Assembly: GCA_963691655.1 (NCBI GenBank)
Contig: OY829328.1
Location: 11,486,704-11,550,703, forward strand
Direction: 5' to 3'
Length of the DNA stretch: 64,000 nucleotides
Source of the DNA: Toxonevra muliebris
Taxonomy: Eukaryota > Arthropoda > Insecta > Diptera > Pallopteridae
Every line of letters begins with the position of its first letter. Positions within the stretch are counted from its first letter, which is position 1. The notes below the pieces were generated by a model, which was not told the DNA's origin, searched no databases, and was given only the letters and a program-made list of their open reading frames with translations. This document shows, in pieces, positions 13,450 to 25,945 of the stretch. A program made the position numbers and the translations under genes.

Positions 13450-13597
13450 GACACTAGAATAGCTAAAAAGCTTTCTTTTAGACTTAACCATCAAGATAGT
13501 GTTATTAAAAAGACGTTATTGCGCTAATTAGGCTTCTTCGGATAATGAGAGGAGCAACCACTCAACCTAATCTAAACTAACCTAACCTAACCTAACA
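13450..13597 (+). mobile_element. LINE 3' end with CCTAA tail
   Basis: The region after the ORF2 stop ends in AACCACTCAACCTAATCTAA and then three copies of CCTAA before unrelated A/T-rich DNA. A short direct-repeat tail at the 3' end fits target-primed insertion of this LINE class. It also explains the telomere-like CCTAA units without invoking a telomeric origin. Confidence 0.55.
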
Positions 13598-14829
13598 AAA
13601 TTATTATGACAAAACAATTTTATGTTATTAATAAATATTTGGAAAATACATGTGTCATGTCTACTTAAAATATGAAATTGCAAAAACTATAAAGTATAAG
13701 TTCTAGAAGAACTTTTGAAAGAACGAATAAAGTAAAAAGTGGAAATACAGTAGTAAATGGGATAATGGGAGGAGTAGTAAAAAAACTAGTAAATGAAGTG
13801 GAAAGTGCAAAAAGAAATACCAAAAATCTAATCTGACTTTTATGCTGCAACTTTAATTTAAATTGATGCTCAATGTGAAATAACAATGAGAGTTTAACAA
13901 ACTAACTCCAACACACCCAACCAGTAACCCACAATAACCAACAGCCACTTTCAAACAAAAAACTACAAGCAACAACACAAACAATAGCAACGACAATGAG
14001 TACGACAACTGCTTTTACAACTGCCATACTCACTTAAAAATCAAATAGCAAAACAAAACCAAAATAAAAAAAAAAAATTACGGTAACAAAACTTTTTTTA
14101 AACTTAATAGTTGTTGCTTATCTATATACAAACATATACAGTTATGCAATTTCATAGTGCACATATGTTTGCATCCGTGTCCGTGTGCATGTGTGTGATT
14201 TGAGATTGCTCTAAGTATGCACTCATAAGTGTTAGCATATATGGATGTGTGTGTGTGTGTGTGCCAAATACATGAGAGCGCTCTTAACTACTCTACTAAA
14301 AACACATATGCAGTGAATAAGAAAGTGATAAGAAAGAAGAATGCAAAAACAGTTACTTTGAATATAGTAGAGATAGTCAAGAAGCATGCGGGCAGTGGTA
14401 ATGTTATTCTGCAAGTGTTACAGATTTAGATAACGGAGACGATACTTTCACAAATTAAATGACACTTTGACGTGATGATGTAAACACGCACAAACACATG
14501 CATATATCACTAAAATATACACACCATACTTCAATCACTATACATACATACACACTTTAAAAATCTTGTTTTGTTCAACACTTGGAATTATTATTTTTAA
14601 ATGAATTTACCTAGAAACACTTAAAGATCTGGAGATATTTTTGAAGAATCTCTCATTTGGTTTGATATTTTTTACAAAGAAAAAAATATTTGCTGATTTT
14701 AAGAACGTCATGGCTACTATTAATTACAAGGAGCAAATAATTGAGTAATTGGATATTTTCGTGTAGTTTTATATATAAAAATTTATCCAGATCATTTATA
14801 AACAAACCACATTATCTTCAGTATATTAA
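13598..14829. other. AT-rich noncoding stretch with GT microsatellite
   Basis: No gene is supported. A (GT)n run of about 19 bp lies at 14245-14263. Open frames on both strands around 13665-14429 are short and without motif. Confidence 0.55.
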
Positions 14830-14879
14830 ATTCGACTGTTCCACCTACATATGATGCGCTCAGAGGAAAAGTGAAGCAT

Positions 14880-15125
14880 AAAATCTATTAGAGGAAAGGA
14901 ATAATGATGCTCTGAGCGAAGTAAAGCTTTCTAACTTTCGAGATAACACAATGATAGTTATCAAGTGTTTTGATGTCGTCTTGGATATCTGAAAATAGTA
15001 GAATATTTTGATATTTTCTTTAATGAGGTCGAGGCTGAACCGTGCGCATAGTCTTATGGCTAGAAGCTCAGCGAAGAATACGCTTGGTGTCTTTCACATA
15101 GGATCTAAGTTTCCGGTTCTTGACC
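14880..15125 (-). pseudogene. Decayed LINE RNase H fragment
   Basis: Read on the minus strand the sequence contains TPSVFFAELLAIRLCARFSL followed by a stretch ending KENIKIF, which resembles the VFQAEILAI...NIxIxSDSQ core of RNase H domains in I/R1/LOA-type LINEs. There is an in-frame stop just before it, and the SDSQ-type acidic motif is lost. It is therefore a decayed fragment. The family assignment rests on this one motif. Confidence 0.5.
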
Positions 15126-15129
15126 TATA

Positions 15130-16638
15130 AAAAATACACCAGTTTCGTCTTCTATTCTCGATATACCTACTTATAATACCTAAATGTTGGAGCAAAATAG
15201 ATTATTTTAGCTTTGGCTATTTTATTTTATTCGTGAATCTCTTATCTTCTGAGAAAAAAGAGAGAGGGCAAATCTGCATACGTCGTTGGTGTGCAGAACT
15301 CAATTTTATCTAAATAAAAAATAAAATAGAAATTACCTAATTTCTATCATATATATATTCTACTTAAATGAGTGTGGTTTGAGAGAGATTTCAAATGTGT
15401 CATGATTCTAATATTTCTTATTACTAAGTAAAATTTTGAAGTGTTTCCAAAAAATATATTTCTTGATCATAGAATCTCTGAGAAGGTTACAATCTAAATG
15501 TTTGGCAAGAACTTTTCTGGACTTTTGAAAATTTATTTTTATATAATTTCTTATCATTTCATTTGGTTAGTTTTTACCTTTATGATGCATTGGCTGAATC
15601 TATCCGCACTTCTTAAAAGCAGCCAACCAACTTGTGTTATTTTCATATTTTATAAATATTTCCCATTTTTTTTTAGTACATAAGAAATTGCTGGTTGTGC
15701 TTAAATTTGTTTCATAGTATTTCAATTCAACATTGAAGAGTTAAGTATTTAATATTCATTTATTCAACGCACATAAAAAGCTTCCAGGAACTTTTCAACA
15801 TAAGTTATACATAACTACAGCAATCTAAACTTTAGCGTTACACGTCCAAAACAAAAATGAATCTTTCACTTTTTCATTTTATATTTAGTTTTTTTAATAG
15901 CACGGTTTTCATTCTCATTTCACAATTTTCGCACTCTTACCCGAAGAAAAACTAAAAATGAAGATATTCTAAAAATAACATTTGGAATTAATTAATAATA
16001 TGCCAAATGTCAATATCATTGCAAAAACTACTCAAACAAATTAACTAAATTTTTTTTATTATTTGATGCTCCAACCATTTTGCCAGAATTATGCAAAACT
16101 TTTGCAGAACTTTAACTTAAATAACAAAGTGCAGGTCCTTATATTTCTTCTTGTTTTTTGCTACTGCACATTTAATGAGACGAATTGACACAGTAAAGTT
16201 TTGCTCATAGTTTCTTCATTTGCTCATTAGCAGCAAACAAGCACTGACGTAAAAACAAAAGTAACTATCATCAAGAATTGCTGGATGACCTCATCCGGAG
16301 TCTGCTTTCTGTTTTCTGTTTCTCTGTTTTTGCAAATGTGTTCAACCATCATTTATGCATTTTTCTTCTTTCACGGAAGCTTACTAAAAGAGTGCAAAAA
16401 GTGTGCAGAAAGTAAAGAAAATGTGCGGAAAAAATAAATGAAATGAAAATTGCAAGAAAACTGGATAATCATAAAAAAGTGATGAAAAATACTTTTCACA
16501 AAAAAAAAAAAAAAAAAAAATACGTTTCACAATTTTTTGCCTTTTATTTTTTAATTATTGTAGTAAAAAGAAGAGCATAGATGTACAAAAGCTCTTCTTT
16601 TCTTAATTAAAGCTCTTTATTGAGCGCAATTTACAAAT
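15130..16638. other. AT-rich noncoding stretch, no gene seen
   Basis: Nothing beyond AT-rich sequence and homopolymer runs is recognised; the longest is an A run of about 20 at 16500-16520. Confidence 0.55.
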
Positions 16639-16646
16639 GTCTAGAG

Positions 16647-17690
16647 CAGCGGTTCCCAAACTATGCTCCGCGGAACACTGGTGTTCCGTTGAAGATAAAC
16701 AAGTGTTCCGCGTAAAAATCAAATTTATCTGATGAGAAAAGAGAATTTGTGTTTATGATTTTATTCGTTCTTTGTCATGAATAAAAACAAGAAGTCTCAA
16801 CAAAGAATTATGAGAGACTAGAAGTAATCAGCGTATCACACACACACTTAGAGTTTTTGGTCAGCTGAGATTTCATTTTCAGTTAATTCACAACTGAATT
16901 TACTTTTGACTTTTACTCTAAAAACATAACATTATCGTCAACCCATTGCATTTAGGTTTTAAAATTTAGATCAATTCTTTCAAATTCGGAGTTAGGTGGC
17001 TGTCCAAAGAAAAAGCATTGGTGAGAATTTTTTAGCTCCTAGTGAATTATTTCCTCTTCGTCGAACAATTTGGCAAACAATTTTACTCATTTATTAACAA
17101 ATTATTCATGGTTTGCAATTGTTGTGTGTTTAGCAGATATTTTTACTGAGTGAATTAACTTATCTTTATAAGGAAGAAACACTAGCATTTTTTACATAAG
17201 AGATAAAATTGCATCTTTTGATAAAAAATTAGAGTTTTGGATTTCTCAAAATAATTTTGATTGTTTTTCCACATTAGGCGAGTTTTTCAAAATAAAATTT
17301 AGAGTAAAGTAAAGATGATAAATTCTTTAAAGTAATTTTAAAACATTTGCATGATTACAATATTTTCGAAAGTGAGGATAACTTTTGGATTAAGAATTAT
17401 TTTGTAGTTACATTTAGGGCAGTGGATCTCAGCGCATGTGAATCTGAAATTGATTTAGTGACTGACGGGATTGAAACAAAAATATTGAGCCTGATATTAA
17501 AGGAATTTGTAATTCAAAGAATCAAAATCATCTTTGTCATTAAAAATGTACATAATTGAATTATATTTACCTATTTCTTTTTTTTACCCTTTGCTCTTAG
17601 ATGTATGCATATTTTCAAAAACACAACCTTATAACTTAAATAAAAAAAAACCAAGTGTTTTTCAGAAACTATTAATTTTGGGAACCGCTG
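16647..17690 (+). mobile_element. hAT transposon copy, 1,044 bp, defective
   Basis: The left end starts CAGCGGTTCCCAAACTATG and the right end finishes TTTTGGGAACCGCTG, giving a terminal inverted repeat of about 14 bp. Flanking octamers GTCTAGAG (16639-16646) and TTCTAGAG (17691-17698) match at 7 of 8 bases, as expected for the 8 bp hAT target duplication. The interior contains remains of a hAT transposase. The copy is well bounded at both ends but shortened inside and cannot encode a working enzyme. Confidence 0.85.
17180..17559 (+). pseudogene. hAT transposase remnant
   Basis: The clearest part is the frame at 17347-17559, with EDNFWIKNYF and then AVDLSACESEIDLVTDG, which matches the pattern of the C-terminal half of ZBED/Charlie-like hAT transposases (FWIxNPF...LxxxExxELIDLxxD). 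Upstream in other frames, around 17215-17300, are scraps such as KLEFWISQNNFDCFSTLGEF that fit the preceding part of the same protein. Frame changes and stops separate them. Both the BED finger and the catalytic core are missing. Confidence 0.65.
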
Positions 17691-17698
17691 TTCTAGAG

Positions 17699-19778
17699 TA
17701 TTTCACGGTAATAATTGAAGTGAAGTCACCGTAAATATATAATTATTTCTGTAAATTGATATTTGAGCAGCAGAGTAAAAAGCAATTTTGTAGTTGAGCT
17801 TTTAAAATATGTACATAAATTAGTCTTTAATTTTCGTTGATTGAAAATGTGAAAAAAGTGAGTAATTGATTAGTGCTAGTGTGTGTCGTAATTTATTCGG
17901 CACTCAAACAATTTGCAAGAAACTACTTTTCCCTTAGCTATATTTGAAAGTATAATAGTTCTGTTCAAGTTTAAAGCTTTTGATGGTGAAACATCGCAGC
18001 TCGTGGTATGAACAAAATTCCTAATTGTGTAAGAAATTATATGTGACGTATTACGAGTTGGTGTACCTCGCTCAAACAGCTACGCGGTAGGACGTCTCAG
18101 GTTGTATTGCATGTGGCCGATCCATGGTCGTTCTATTTATTCGATACATTTCGTTCTGTACTATGGTCAAGGTGTATAAATGTTTATTGACCCAATAGAT
18201 CATTATATAGTATAGAGCTGTGACAATTAAGATTTGAGCCTTCCTCAGATTAAGCAATTATTTTGCCCTGTGTTAAATAATGCTTTGCATGAATTTTTCA
18301 TCCGGAATTTCCCTTCAAGCAGTGTAGAAAATTTTGCAAATTCAGTATAATGGAACTCCATGGAAAGCCGCCGAATGATTGTTGAGAGTGAAGTCACTGG
18401 ATGAACCTTTCTAGTCAGTTTACCTGCTATTATGACTATTTAAATCTGGCACCCAAATATGGTATAAACTGTTGTGAAAAGCTAAGTTTAATAGAAGCTA
18501 TAGGCTGTTCCAAACTAGTTTGGAAGTAATTTTGCAAGCGGTAAGAAAAAAGGGCGCCACTTTGCTGTTGGAGTGTATGTACTTTTAGTTTTTTGTTAGG
18601 CACAAATCTGTTTTCGTACTCTTAATGACATGCAAATCAAAGAACACTTTGTTTGGCATATCCCCGTAAACTCCTACACTGTTAGACTGCTATTTCAGGG
18701 CTACTCAAAAACTCAGGTACTCAAACTAATATTAGCCCAGCATTATTACCTGTAAGTAGTTCTTTAGGCATCAAAATTTGTTTCTATTTCTTAAGGGTCT
18801 TAAAATGTATTATAAATATAATATAAGTGTAAGTTATGGCTCGCCTAAAGTAAGTTAAAAACTAAAAAAATGGTATGAGTGAAAAACCAATGTCATAACA
18901 GAATCAGTATCACAATATTTTTAGCCAATTCACGTTATTCCATTCTAAAATAAGTGGCTTCTATAACCAAATTTATACGAAAAGCATTTTACTTCACTCA
19001 GTGGAAATAGTCAGTGACATTCCTTTCAATATTCATTAATTCTCTAATCTTAATTCGTGTCTATGTCTACATTGCTAAAGCCAAATTAATTTTCTTGCTA
19101 CCAACATTTCTCGCATTAAATCAACCAGTGAAACTACTCCATACTTCCCATATTGCTGTGCTCAAGGATTCTCTATCCCAGTGCTATTGCTGTGCTGTAG
19201 CGATGCTAACCCTTCGCAACCATATTGCATGCTGGCATCCAGCTTAAAGCATTTAGCAATAACAATGGGCAAATGATATCCAACTTCCGTTTCTGGTTTG
19301 CATTTTAATTTCATTTATTTTTTCTGTGTTGTGTGTGTGGTATTGTTTCCGCTTCCGTTTTGAAAAAAAAAAATAAAAGCTTTTAGTTTTCAAATGTGAG
19401 TACGAAGGCGAAGCTTCACTTTTCTCTTCTGTGAATTAACATAATTAAATGCAAATAACCGGAACATTTTGTTATTATTATGGAAAAATAAAAGGATGCG
19501 AAAATTGGCACTTTTAAATGTTGAATGAAATTTCGCTCAACTGTGAGTTAATTCAACGATGAAGAAGGAAAATACATTGTGGTTTCTTTTTTGCAACTTG
19601 TGCCTACTATGAGTTAAACAAATTTGCATAAATCTCAATTTGTTGAGAGCGTATATTAATTTTTGAAATTATACAATAAATAAAATATTTATGCAAATGA
19701 AATTTCATTCTGCAAACAACTTTTTATTTATATTTAGCATTTTTTTTCATTCTCTGTTTCTCTTCTTCCTTTTTGTAG
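17699..19778. other. Noncoding stretch upstream of the receptor exon
   Basis: No supported gene. Presumably intron or 5' flank of the GPR158-like gene, because the next exon opens with an acceptor. The pyrimidine-rich tract just before 19778 belongs to that acceptor. A slightly less AT-rich patch at 18040-18250 has no recognised content. Confidence 0.5.
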
Positions 19779-20086
19779 AATTTTCAAAATGACAGCAGCC
19801 GCTGTTCAAGCGGATGTCAACCTGCTGCATGCCTCTGTGCTCTCGATGGTGGAGTTCGATGACGATATTTTTGCTGCAGGTAATTGCTTTGATTGGAATG
19901 AGCATCCAGCACAGCCGGGACTTTTTTGCCCGTTTGCATATCGATTGCCACCACCCAATTTGGGTGCAATATTCGCAAAGGATTTAGCAACGGAATATCA
20001 TTATCTTGGCAATACCTCGGAATGGTTTTTTCAGGCACGCAAAAATGCTGAAAAAGTGATTGCACGCAATGAACAATATTTGAAAT
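19779..20086 (+). CDS. GPR158/GPR179-like family C receptor, Cache-domain exon 1 of 2 seen
   Basis: This is a 308 bp internal exon of a family C G-protein-coupled receptor related to the metabotropic glycine receptor GPR158 and to GPR179. It encodes about 102 residues. The segment QADVNLLHASVLSMVEFDDD aligns by pattern with the helix of the GPR158 extracellular Cache domain, and YLGNTSEWFFQARKNAEKVI fits the following helical part. The acceptor is a strong pyrimidine tract ending TTTTTGTAG, and the donor reads AAAT|GTAAGT. The exon begins with one base of a split codon and ends with one base (phase 1). A methionine at 19789 lies four codons inside, but the upstream acceptor makes an internal exon more likely than a start. 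Family assignment is from memory of the protein pattern, not a search. The product would sit in the plasma membrane with this part outside. Confidence 0.8.
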
Positions 20087-20216
20087 GTAAGTACATAGTG
20101 ATGTGTGTTGTTATGGAATGTTGGAATGGAAGAATGGTAAATCAAGCGAACATTTTTCTTCTTTTATGTCATAAAAGTCCATTGAAGGCCTAAGCTGACT
20201 TGCCGCATCCATTTAG

Positions 20217-20320
20217 GTTGTGCGAGTTATATTTATACACGAATGGAAGGAAACTACAGCTTTACATCGAATGCGAACGAAGAAGTGAAAGCATTTTCTG
20301 AAGAAATTTTTATGCTTTGA
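20217..20320 (+). CDS. Possible alternative terminal exon of the GPR158-like gene
   Basis: An AG acceptor at 20215-20216 (CCATTTAG) is followed by a frame that joins in phase to exon 19779-20086 and stays open for 34 codons, containing YIYTRMEGNYSFTSNANEEV, to a TGA at 20318-20320. A receptor made this way would be cut off within the Cache domain. The polypyrimidine tract is weak and 34 open codons can occur by chance (roughly one in five), so this is a suggestion only. Confidence 0.2.
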
Positions 20321-21097
20321 GGTTTATCATTGCCAGCCAAGAGCTGGTGCCGTATAGATTTTTATTTTCTTATTTTAGATTTTTGACTATGCGAAGTATT
20401 AAACCTGAGCATCCTACATACCAGACCAGCACACTGGCAACTACGCCATTACGACTACCACATGCGAACGATATTCACGAATTAATTTAAAATATAATAG
20501 TGCGTTAGACATTCGGACAGACATAGATATAAACAGTATTGAAAGGTAGCTAAACAGACAATTAATGCATAATTGGGGAGGATTGTCATTTGTGCTATTG
20601 TATTGTTGCTGTTTGCTCTTGCGGCAGCTGCTAAAAGCATTTAAAATTCTATAGCAACAGAAGCAAAAGTAGAAATACAATAAGAAATATGTATTAAGGA
20701 AATGATTTATTGGTGAATTCTCGTTTTGACTTCCTCATTTTTTTTCTCAAACATAACTTAAAAAAAATTTAATTTGAGTTTTTGTGGAAATTTTTGATAA
20801 CATCATTCGATCCATTTTCACATTTTTTTCATTCGTTGGCAAACTTATTTATACCTGTATGTATGAGTGTGGTATGTACATTTGTGTATGTATATGTATA
20901 TACAATGACCCAGCAAAAAAATCACACATTTCCCCAAAGAATATTTCTAAAAATCAGGCAGCTGCTACAATCATAGCAATTCAAATAATTAATCAGTTAA
21001 AGTGCTCTGTTACATTTTCATTGAAGTTCTGTCACAGCTGCCTATAGTTTTACTATTAATATTCTGTGAAATTTGTTTAATTCAAAACTGTTATTAA

Positions 21098-21216
21098 CCC
21101 ATTAAGGACGAGCGGAAACTAAAGTAGGTAGATCAAGAAAGTAACTTGAGAAAAAATTGTTTTTGAACCTGGCTCAAGAACGGCTCAGCGACAAGGCACC
21201 GTTAGGCATTACCGGG
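21098..21216 (-). mobile_element. TTAA-flanked MITE, copy 3
   Basis: A 119 bp element lies between TTAA at 21094-21097 and TTAA at 21217-21220. It begins CCCATTAAGGACGAGCGGAA and ends GTTAGGCATTACCGGG. It shares the block order of the copies at 7911-8039 and 51033-51162, but has lost about 10 bp of the ATATGGCACC palindrome. Ends of CCC...GGG inside TTAA duplications are piggyBac-like. Confidence 0.8.
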
Positions 21217-21249
21217 TTAACTCTCCCTAACCAAATTCCTTATCCCCAG

Positions 21250-21590
21250 TTTTAATATCTTTATATAAGTATATAATTGTAAAGTTTTGTAATCGTGTAA
21301 CTTTTAAACAACTTGACCGATTCACAGAATACTATTTCCTTAGACAAGAGAATGAAGCATAGCTATTCATAAAAGCTTTTGAGAAAGTGGGCGTGGTACC
21401 TCCCATATAATCCTAATACTTTTTTTCAAGAATTATTTAAAGCACAGAACCGAAATTTGGTAAAGGAGCATAAATCAGTAATGCCATGCTATAGCATATA
21501 TGGGTGGGGTTGACAAACGGGGGTGTGCCACCTGAATTTTCATTATAGGATAACTTAGAAGCTATTTATGGTACGGTACTAAGATTTAGT
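21250..21590 (+). repeat. Dispersed repeat family A, copy 1
   Basis: About 340 bp with landmarks AACTTGACCGATTCA, GAAAGTGGGCGTGGTACCTC, GCCATGCTATAGCA, GGGTGGGGTTGACAAA and TATGGTACGGTACTAAGATT. The same landmarks in the same order occur at 24976-25365 and, more diverged, at 46850-47290. No coding frame survives. The repeat resembles the conserved end of a larger nonautonomous element, whose type I cannot name. Confidence 0.7.
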
Positions 21591-22035
21591 TCAGGTTAGG
21601 TTGGAGTGGCTGTCTAGAGAGACACTTAGACTTGAACGGCCCATTCTGCATTGTGTTGGACCTATAGTTTAACGCCGAACAGCGGTATGGCAATCCATTA
21701 TCACTTAGTGGTTTTGCCTCCCACTTGTACACTTTCTAATAATTCTCATACGCTTTATATCGATAGTGAATATAAGAAGGTTATGAGAGTTAATCGAGAA
21801 CAATAGGGTAAAATATTTGCCCTAAAAAGAAGGTTTTCGTTTTTGTTTTTTGTCTGAATTTTGGTCTACATTCTATTTAAGTTCTAGTCTTAATATGGGG
21901 ATAATTTTTTATTTAAAATTTATGTGAGTTTTGGTAAAAAATTTCATCTGAATTTGATATGCTTGATCCCATTTGGTTCAATTTTTAGATTGGATTTAGT
22001 CTGAGTTTTGGTTTAAAATTTGATGTAATGTTTAG
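21591..22035 (+). repeat. Composite repeat: conserved body plus TTTGGTCTGAATTT-type array
   Basis: A body at 21654-21800 (TTGGACCTATAGTTTAACGC, ACTTGTACACTTTCT, ATATCGATAGTGAATATAA) matches 60066-60225 closely in order and orientation. In both places it is followed by a degenerate array of about 15 bp units like TTTGGTCTGAATTT: here at about 21838-22035, there at 60330-60600. The start reads GTTCAGGTTAGGTTGGAGTG. A tRNA-like B box sits about 300 bp further on, at 22322-22345 on the minus strand. Shared layout at two loci indicates one composite repeat family. Confidence 0.6.
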
Positions 22036-22553
22036 GCTGTTTCTGCTCAACTCAATGGGCTTGCTTTGCATCAAAACCGCATTCTTATTGCATAACGCTT
22101 ACTAGATGCTGATAAACTAAATTCACATTGAAATGAAAAATAGTTTACTATCGAAAATAGATCGTAAAAATCCTATACTCCATAAGAAGCAAAATCGAAA
22201 ATTTTTCAACAAAAAAAATCAACTTGTTGCCTAAAGCAAGCACTTATGCACTAAGTCACCATAGTGGCTTACTTAACTAGAACGGATAAACAGATATTTT
22301 TTTCATCAACTATTGCTTATCTGGGAATCGAACCTGAAGCATTTCTGCAGTTAAAACAATTTCTAAAACTAGTTCACATTAAACTATTACTTTAAATTTT
22401 TACTAAACCAACTTGGTTATCATAGTAAGGAAGCAGGAAACAATCTGATTTTCATATGCTATGTTTTAATCTGCTCTATCAACAAAGTTCGAGAAACTCT
22501 CTCTTAAATTATAAACTGTAGACTTCCGTTTTATTAAAAATTGCCTTGAGTTT

Positions 22554-22734
22554 ACTGGAATACAGTGAAAATATAACATGAAACAAAGTAAGTTTTCTGA
22601 ACTAATTCGAGGTCGTTGAACATGAAAATCACATTCGTGAATGAATATGATTTTGGTGTTCAGCGTCCTCGATTTAGTTAAGAAAACATACTCTGGTTCA
22701 TGTTATATTTTTAAAGTGAAATTTTGTATTTCAG
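22554..22734. mobile_element. 181 bp hairpin MITE
   Basis: The ends CTGGAATACAGTGAAAATAT and, from the other strand, CTGAAATACAAAATTTCACT are inverted relatives. The arms pair nearly to the centre: AACATGAAACAAAGTAAGTT against AACATGAACCAGAGTATGTT, and GAGGTCGTTGAACA against GAGGACGCTGAACA. A near-complete hairpin with no coding content is a foldback MITE. Confidence 0.75.
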
Positions 22735-24975
22735 TAGTATCAATTGCATTTGCAAAATTTTTTAAACTGTTTGGATATTTTTTTTTACTGGAATATTTGA
22801 AAATAAACGTAAGTACGTAAAAAGTAATCAAACAAAATTTTCTTTTTCAACTTTTTTCTGCTAAATTTTCTTCATTTGAATGTGGTTTTTATATATAAGC
22901 GGCAACATATGCCTAAAATTAAAAACAAAATGAGTCTTTCGTTTGACAGTTTCAATGGCAGCTGCTGCCATCAAATTGCAAGTCGTATGTCAAAGTAGCG
23001 AAGTAACACTGCCAATTCTTGAAGTTATACACAATTCAAAGCTAGTTAAAACAATCGTTTTTTTTTTCTTTATTAATTATTCAACTTATAAAATAATTTG
23101 AAATTCATAAATTCATTTCCTTTTAACTTTAAAAAAAATTATCAAACGTTTTTAATATAAAGTTCTCTGACTGATGTTAATTTTTCTCGACCAAACAGAA
23201 AAATATCTTAAATGGTTTTTAATTGTTTAAGCTCTAAGAATCACTCAATTTGTCAGACGAGTATTTTCATTTCAATTTTTTTATTTTTCGTTAATGTTTA
23301 CTTATAAACTACGCATACTTGGAATGTGCTAATGAAATAAGCTTAGCAGAGCTATGAGTATCTTAATTAGCTGCGATTATTTTTTAAATTCTTAAGAGTT
23401 TTAATGTTTACGCGCTATAATTACATAAAAATTTTTTTTTTAATTTAATGCTACTCGCTTTTTCGCGTTGAAGCCACTACTTGATTATTCTTTTTATAGC
23501 ATTTACACCTCCCACCCCAACTTCTGTAGTACAACATAGTGAAGCTTTGCACGTTATAATCAATTTCATGCAACATTTGATTTTAAAGTGACTGAAAAAT
23601 AATTGAATGGTGGGAGTGTGAGTTAATTAATGTGCATGAAGTTTTCCACGTCGTATACGTAACATTAATTTAGTTCATTTTATATTAATGGTTGTGCGTT
23701 AACACTAGATGTACGGAACCCGGGTTTCAAATTTTAGATTTTTTAACATGGAAAATAATTTTTTTTTTTTTTTTGAAATCATGATGAATTTTTGTGATTT
23801 ATTGATAAAAATATTTTTTCCAATTTATTTTCTGTTAGATACCCTAAGTTCATATATTGGTATGTGGTATACCTATTTTTTCGACCACCCGTCAGTATGA
23901 CGAATTTCAGTCCGTATATCTAGTGTTAAAAATAATGATTACATCTGGTTGGTTTGTCATTTTCTTCTCTATTTGGATGACAAATTTTATTTATTTTGTT
24001 TTTTTTTTGTTTGGCTGAATATTTAAATAGAAAATGAAGCATCTCAGTGGGCATGGCTTGTTCGTATTTTTCCCAAAATAATTGCATTTTAATCGTTGCT
24101 ATAGCTAGTAAAAAAAATTTATAGTTTAAGCGATTAAAATTAGTGCTCTGCCATGTTGCTGATTCCCTACAATAAACGATTATAATAAAAAAATTACAGT
24201 AGTTCAATGAAGTACACAATTATGCATCATTCATGCATATATACATAGTTAAAGCTGCACGAGCTTACTCTTCTCAGAGTATAAGCAAGTAAGTGGATAT
24301 AAAAATGCACTAAAAATAAAATATTAAAAATATTTCCATGCTATGAACACAGAATGAGGATGTTGCTTAATTGTTGTGGCAATGAGTTTACATGGTACAC
24401 AATTTTGAATTGATTTACTTTTCTAATAGTTCAAATAGCGAAAAATATTTTTTTAAAATAGCTGAATTGCTTTTTTGCGCATTACTCTTTCAACAATCAT
24501 TTTAAACAATTGTTCAAACACCGGATTAACCACAATAGTTTGTTCAGTCTGCTTAAGCAGATAGTGGAGTGAATATTAGAATGGATATTTAACAGATGTA
24601 GAGCATAAAGTGTAGGTATGTAATCATTTGAATGTAAGTGTGCAGTGCATTAGTGCAGTCCACGCTTTTTAAGGCATTTTATTAAATATTAAAGTCGGGG
24701 TTTTTCTGATAATTTTTTTTCGGATTTTTCGGAATAAAGGAATATAAAAATCCAAAAATTTAAGAAAAAGCTTTAACCGATTTCTGTCTATAGCTTCAAA
24801 ATTATAATTATTTATCCTTTAAACAAAAGGACAAACAATGATATGCAGAGGTTTGAAATTTATTTATGTTAGTTGTAATCATAAATTTCACACAAATATT
24901 ATCTATCGACCCTTAAGAGTTAGTGGAAAATTACAAAAATGATATGATATGGTCCATAAAGATATTCTTCAGTTA

Positions 24976-25370
24976 ATCTTTTATATATAAAATCGTAGAG
25001 TTTTGTGTGTATGTAAGCGTGTAATTTCTGAACGACTTGGCCGATTGAAATCATATTTTCAGAATATATTTTCTTGGGCAGGAGGATGAAACATAGCCAT
25101 TCATAATGACTTTTAAGAAAGTGGGCGTGGCACCTCCCATACAATCGTAATAGTTTTTTGGGTATATCTCAAGAACCATTTATAGCACAGTACAGAAATT
25201 TAGTACAATAACGAGAATTAACAACGCCATGCTACAGCAAAAAAAAATAAAAAATATGGATGGGATTGACAAAGAGGGTGTGGCACCTTCCATATAACCA
25301 GAATTTCCATTATAAGATATCTTAGGAGGCATTTATGGTACGGCACTAAAATTTAAATTCTTTCAGTTTG
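24976..25370 (+). repeat. Dispersed repeat family A, copy 2
   Basis: The best-preserved copy of the family at 21250-21590. It begins TTATATATAAAATCGTAGAG and then shows GACTTGGCCGATTGAAATC, GAAAGTGGGCGTGGCACCTC, CGCCATGCTACAGCA, GATGGGATTGACAAAG and TATGGTACGGCACTAAAATT. It is followed at once by the pyrimidine-rich array. Confidence 0.7.
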
Positions 25371-25394
25371 TTGGATTAGTGGGTGTTGCACCAT

Positions 25395-25945
25395 GCTTCA
25401 CTTTTATTTTCAACTACTATTTCTAATGCTATTTTCTACTACTTTTTTTCTTCAATTTCTTCTTATTTTCTACTACTTTTTCAACTAATATTTTCTACAA
25501 CTTTTTCTACTAATATTTTCTGATACTAGTAAAATATACTACTTTTTTTCTACTACCTTTTTAATACATTTTTTCTACAATTTCTTTTTATTTTGTACCA
25601 CTACTTTCTACTACTTTTTTAATATTTTTTTACTACTATTTTTTACTACTATTTTTTTACTACTATTCTTTACTACTTTTTAAAAATTTGTCTGCTGTTA
25701 TTTTTTATCATTATTGCTACCACTCTTTCTACTCCATTTTTACTGTTTTTGTACTACTATGTTTAACTATTTTTTTACTACTTTTTCTGCTAACTCTTTT
25801 CTACTTTTTTACAACAATTTTTAACATTATTTTCTATTCCTTTTTCCTACTACCTTTTTTACTACTATTTTCTTCTACTTTTTTACTGCTATTTTCTACT
25901 ACTTTTTCCATTCCTTTTTCTACTATTATTTCTACTACTTTATGA
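25395..25945 (+). repeat. Pyrimidine-rich TTTTCTACTAC array
   Basis: About 550 bp made of degenerate units of roughly 14 bp based on TTTTCTACTAC or TTTTTACTACTATT, nearly free of G on the + strand. It gives a spurious 85-codon frame rich in Phe, Leu and Tyr. It may be the internal microsatellite of the element that starts at 24976. Confidence 0.75.

Noticed and set aside
13577..13597. CCTAA repeats as possible interstitial telomere DNA
   Set aside because: Only three to four units, placed directly at the 3' end of a LINE remnant; a retrotransposon tail explains them.
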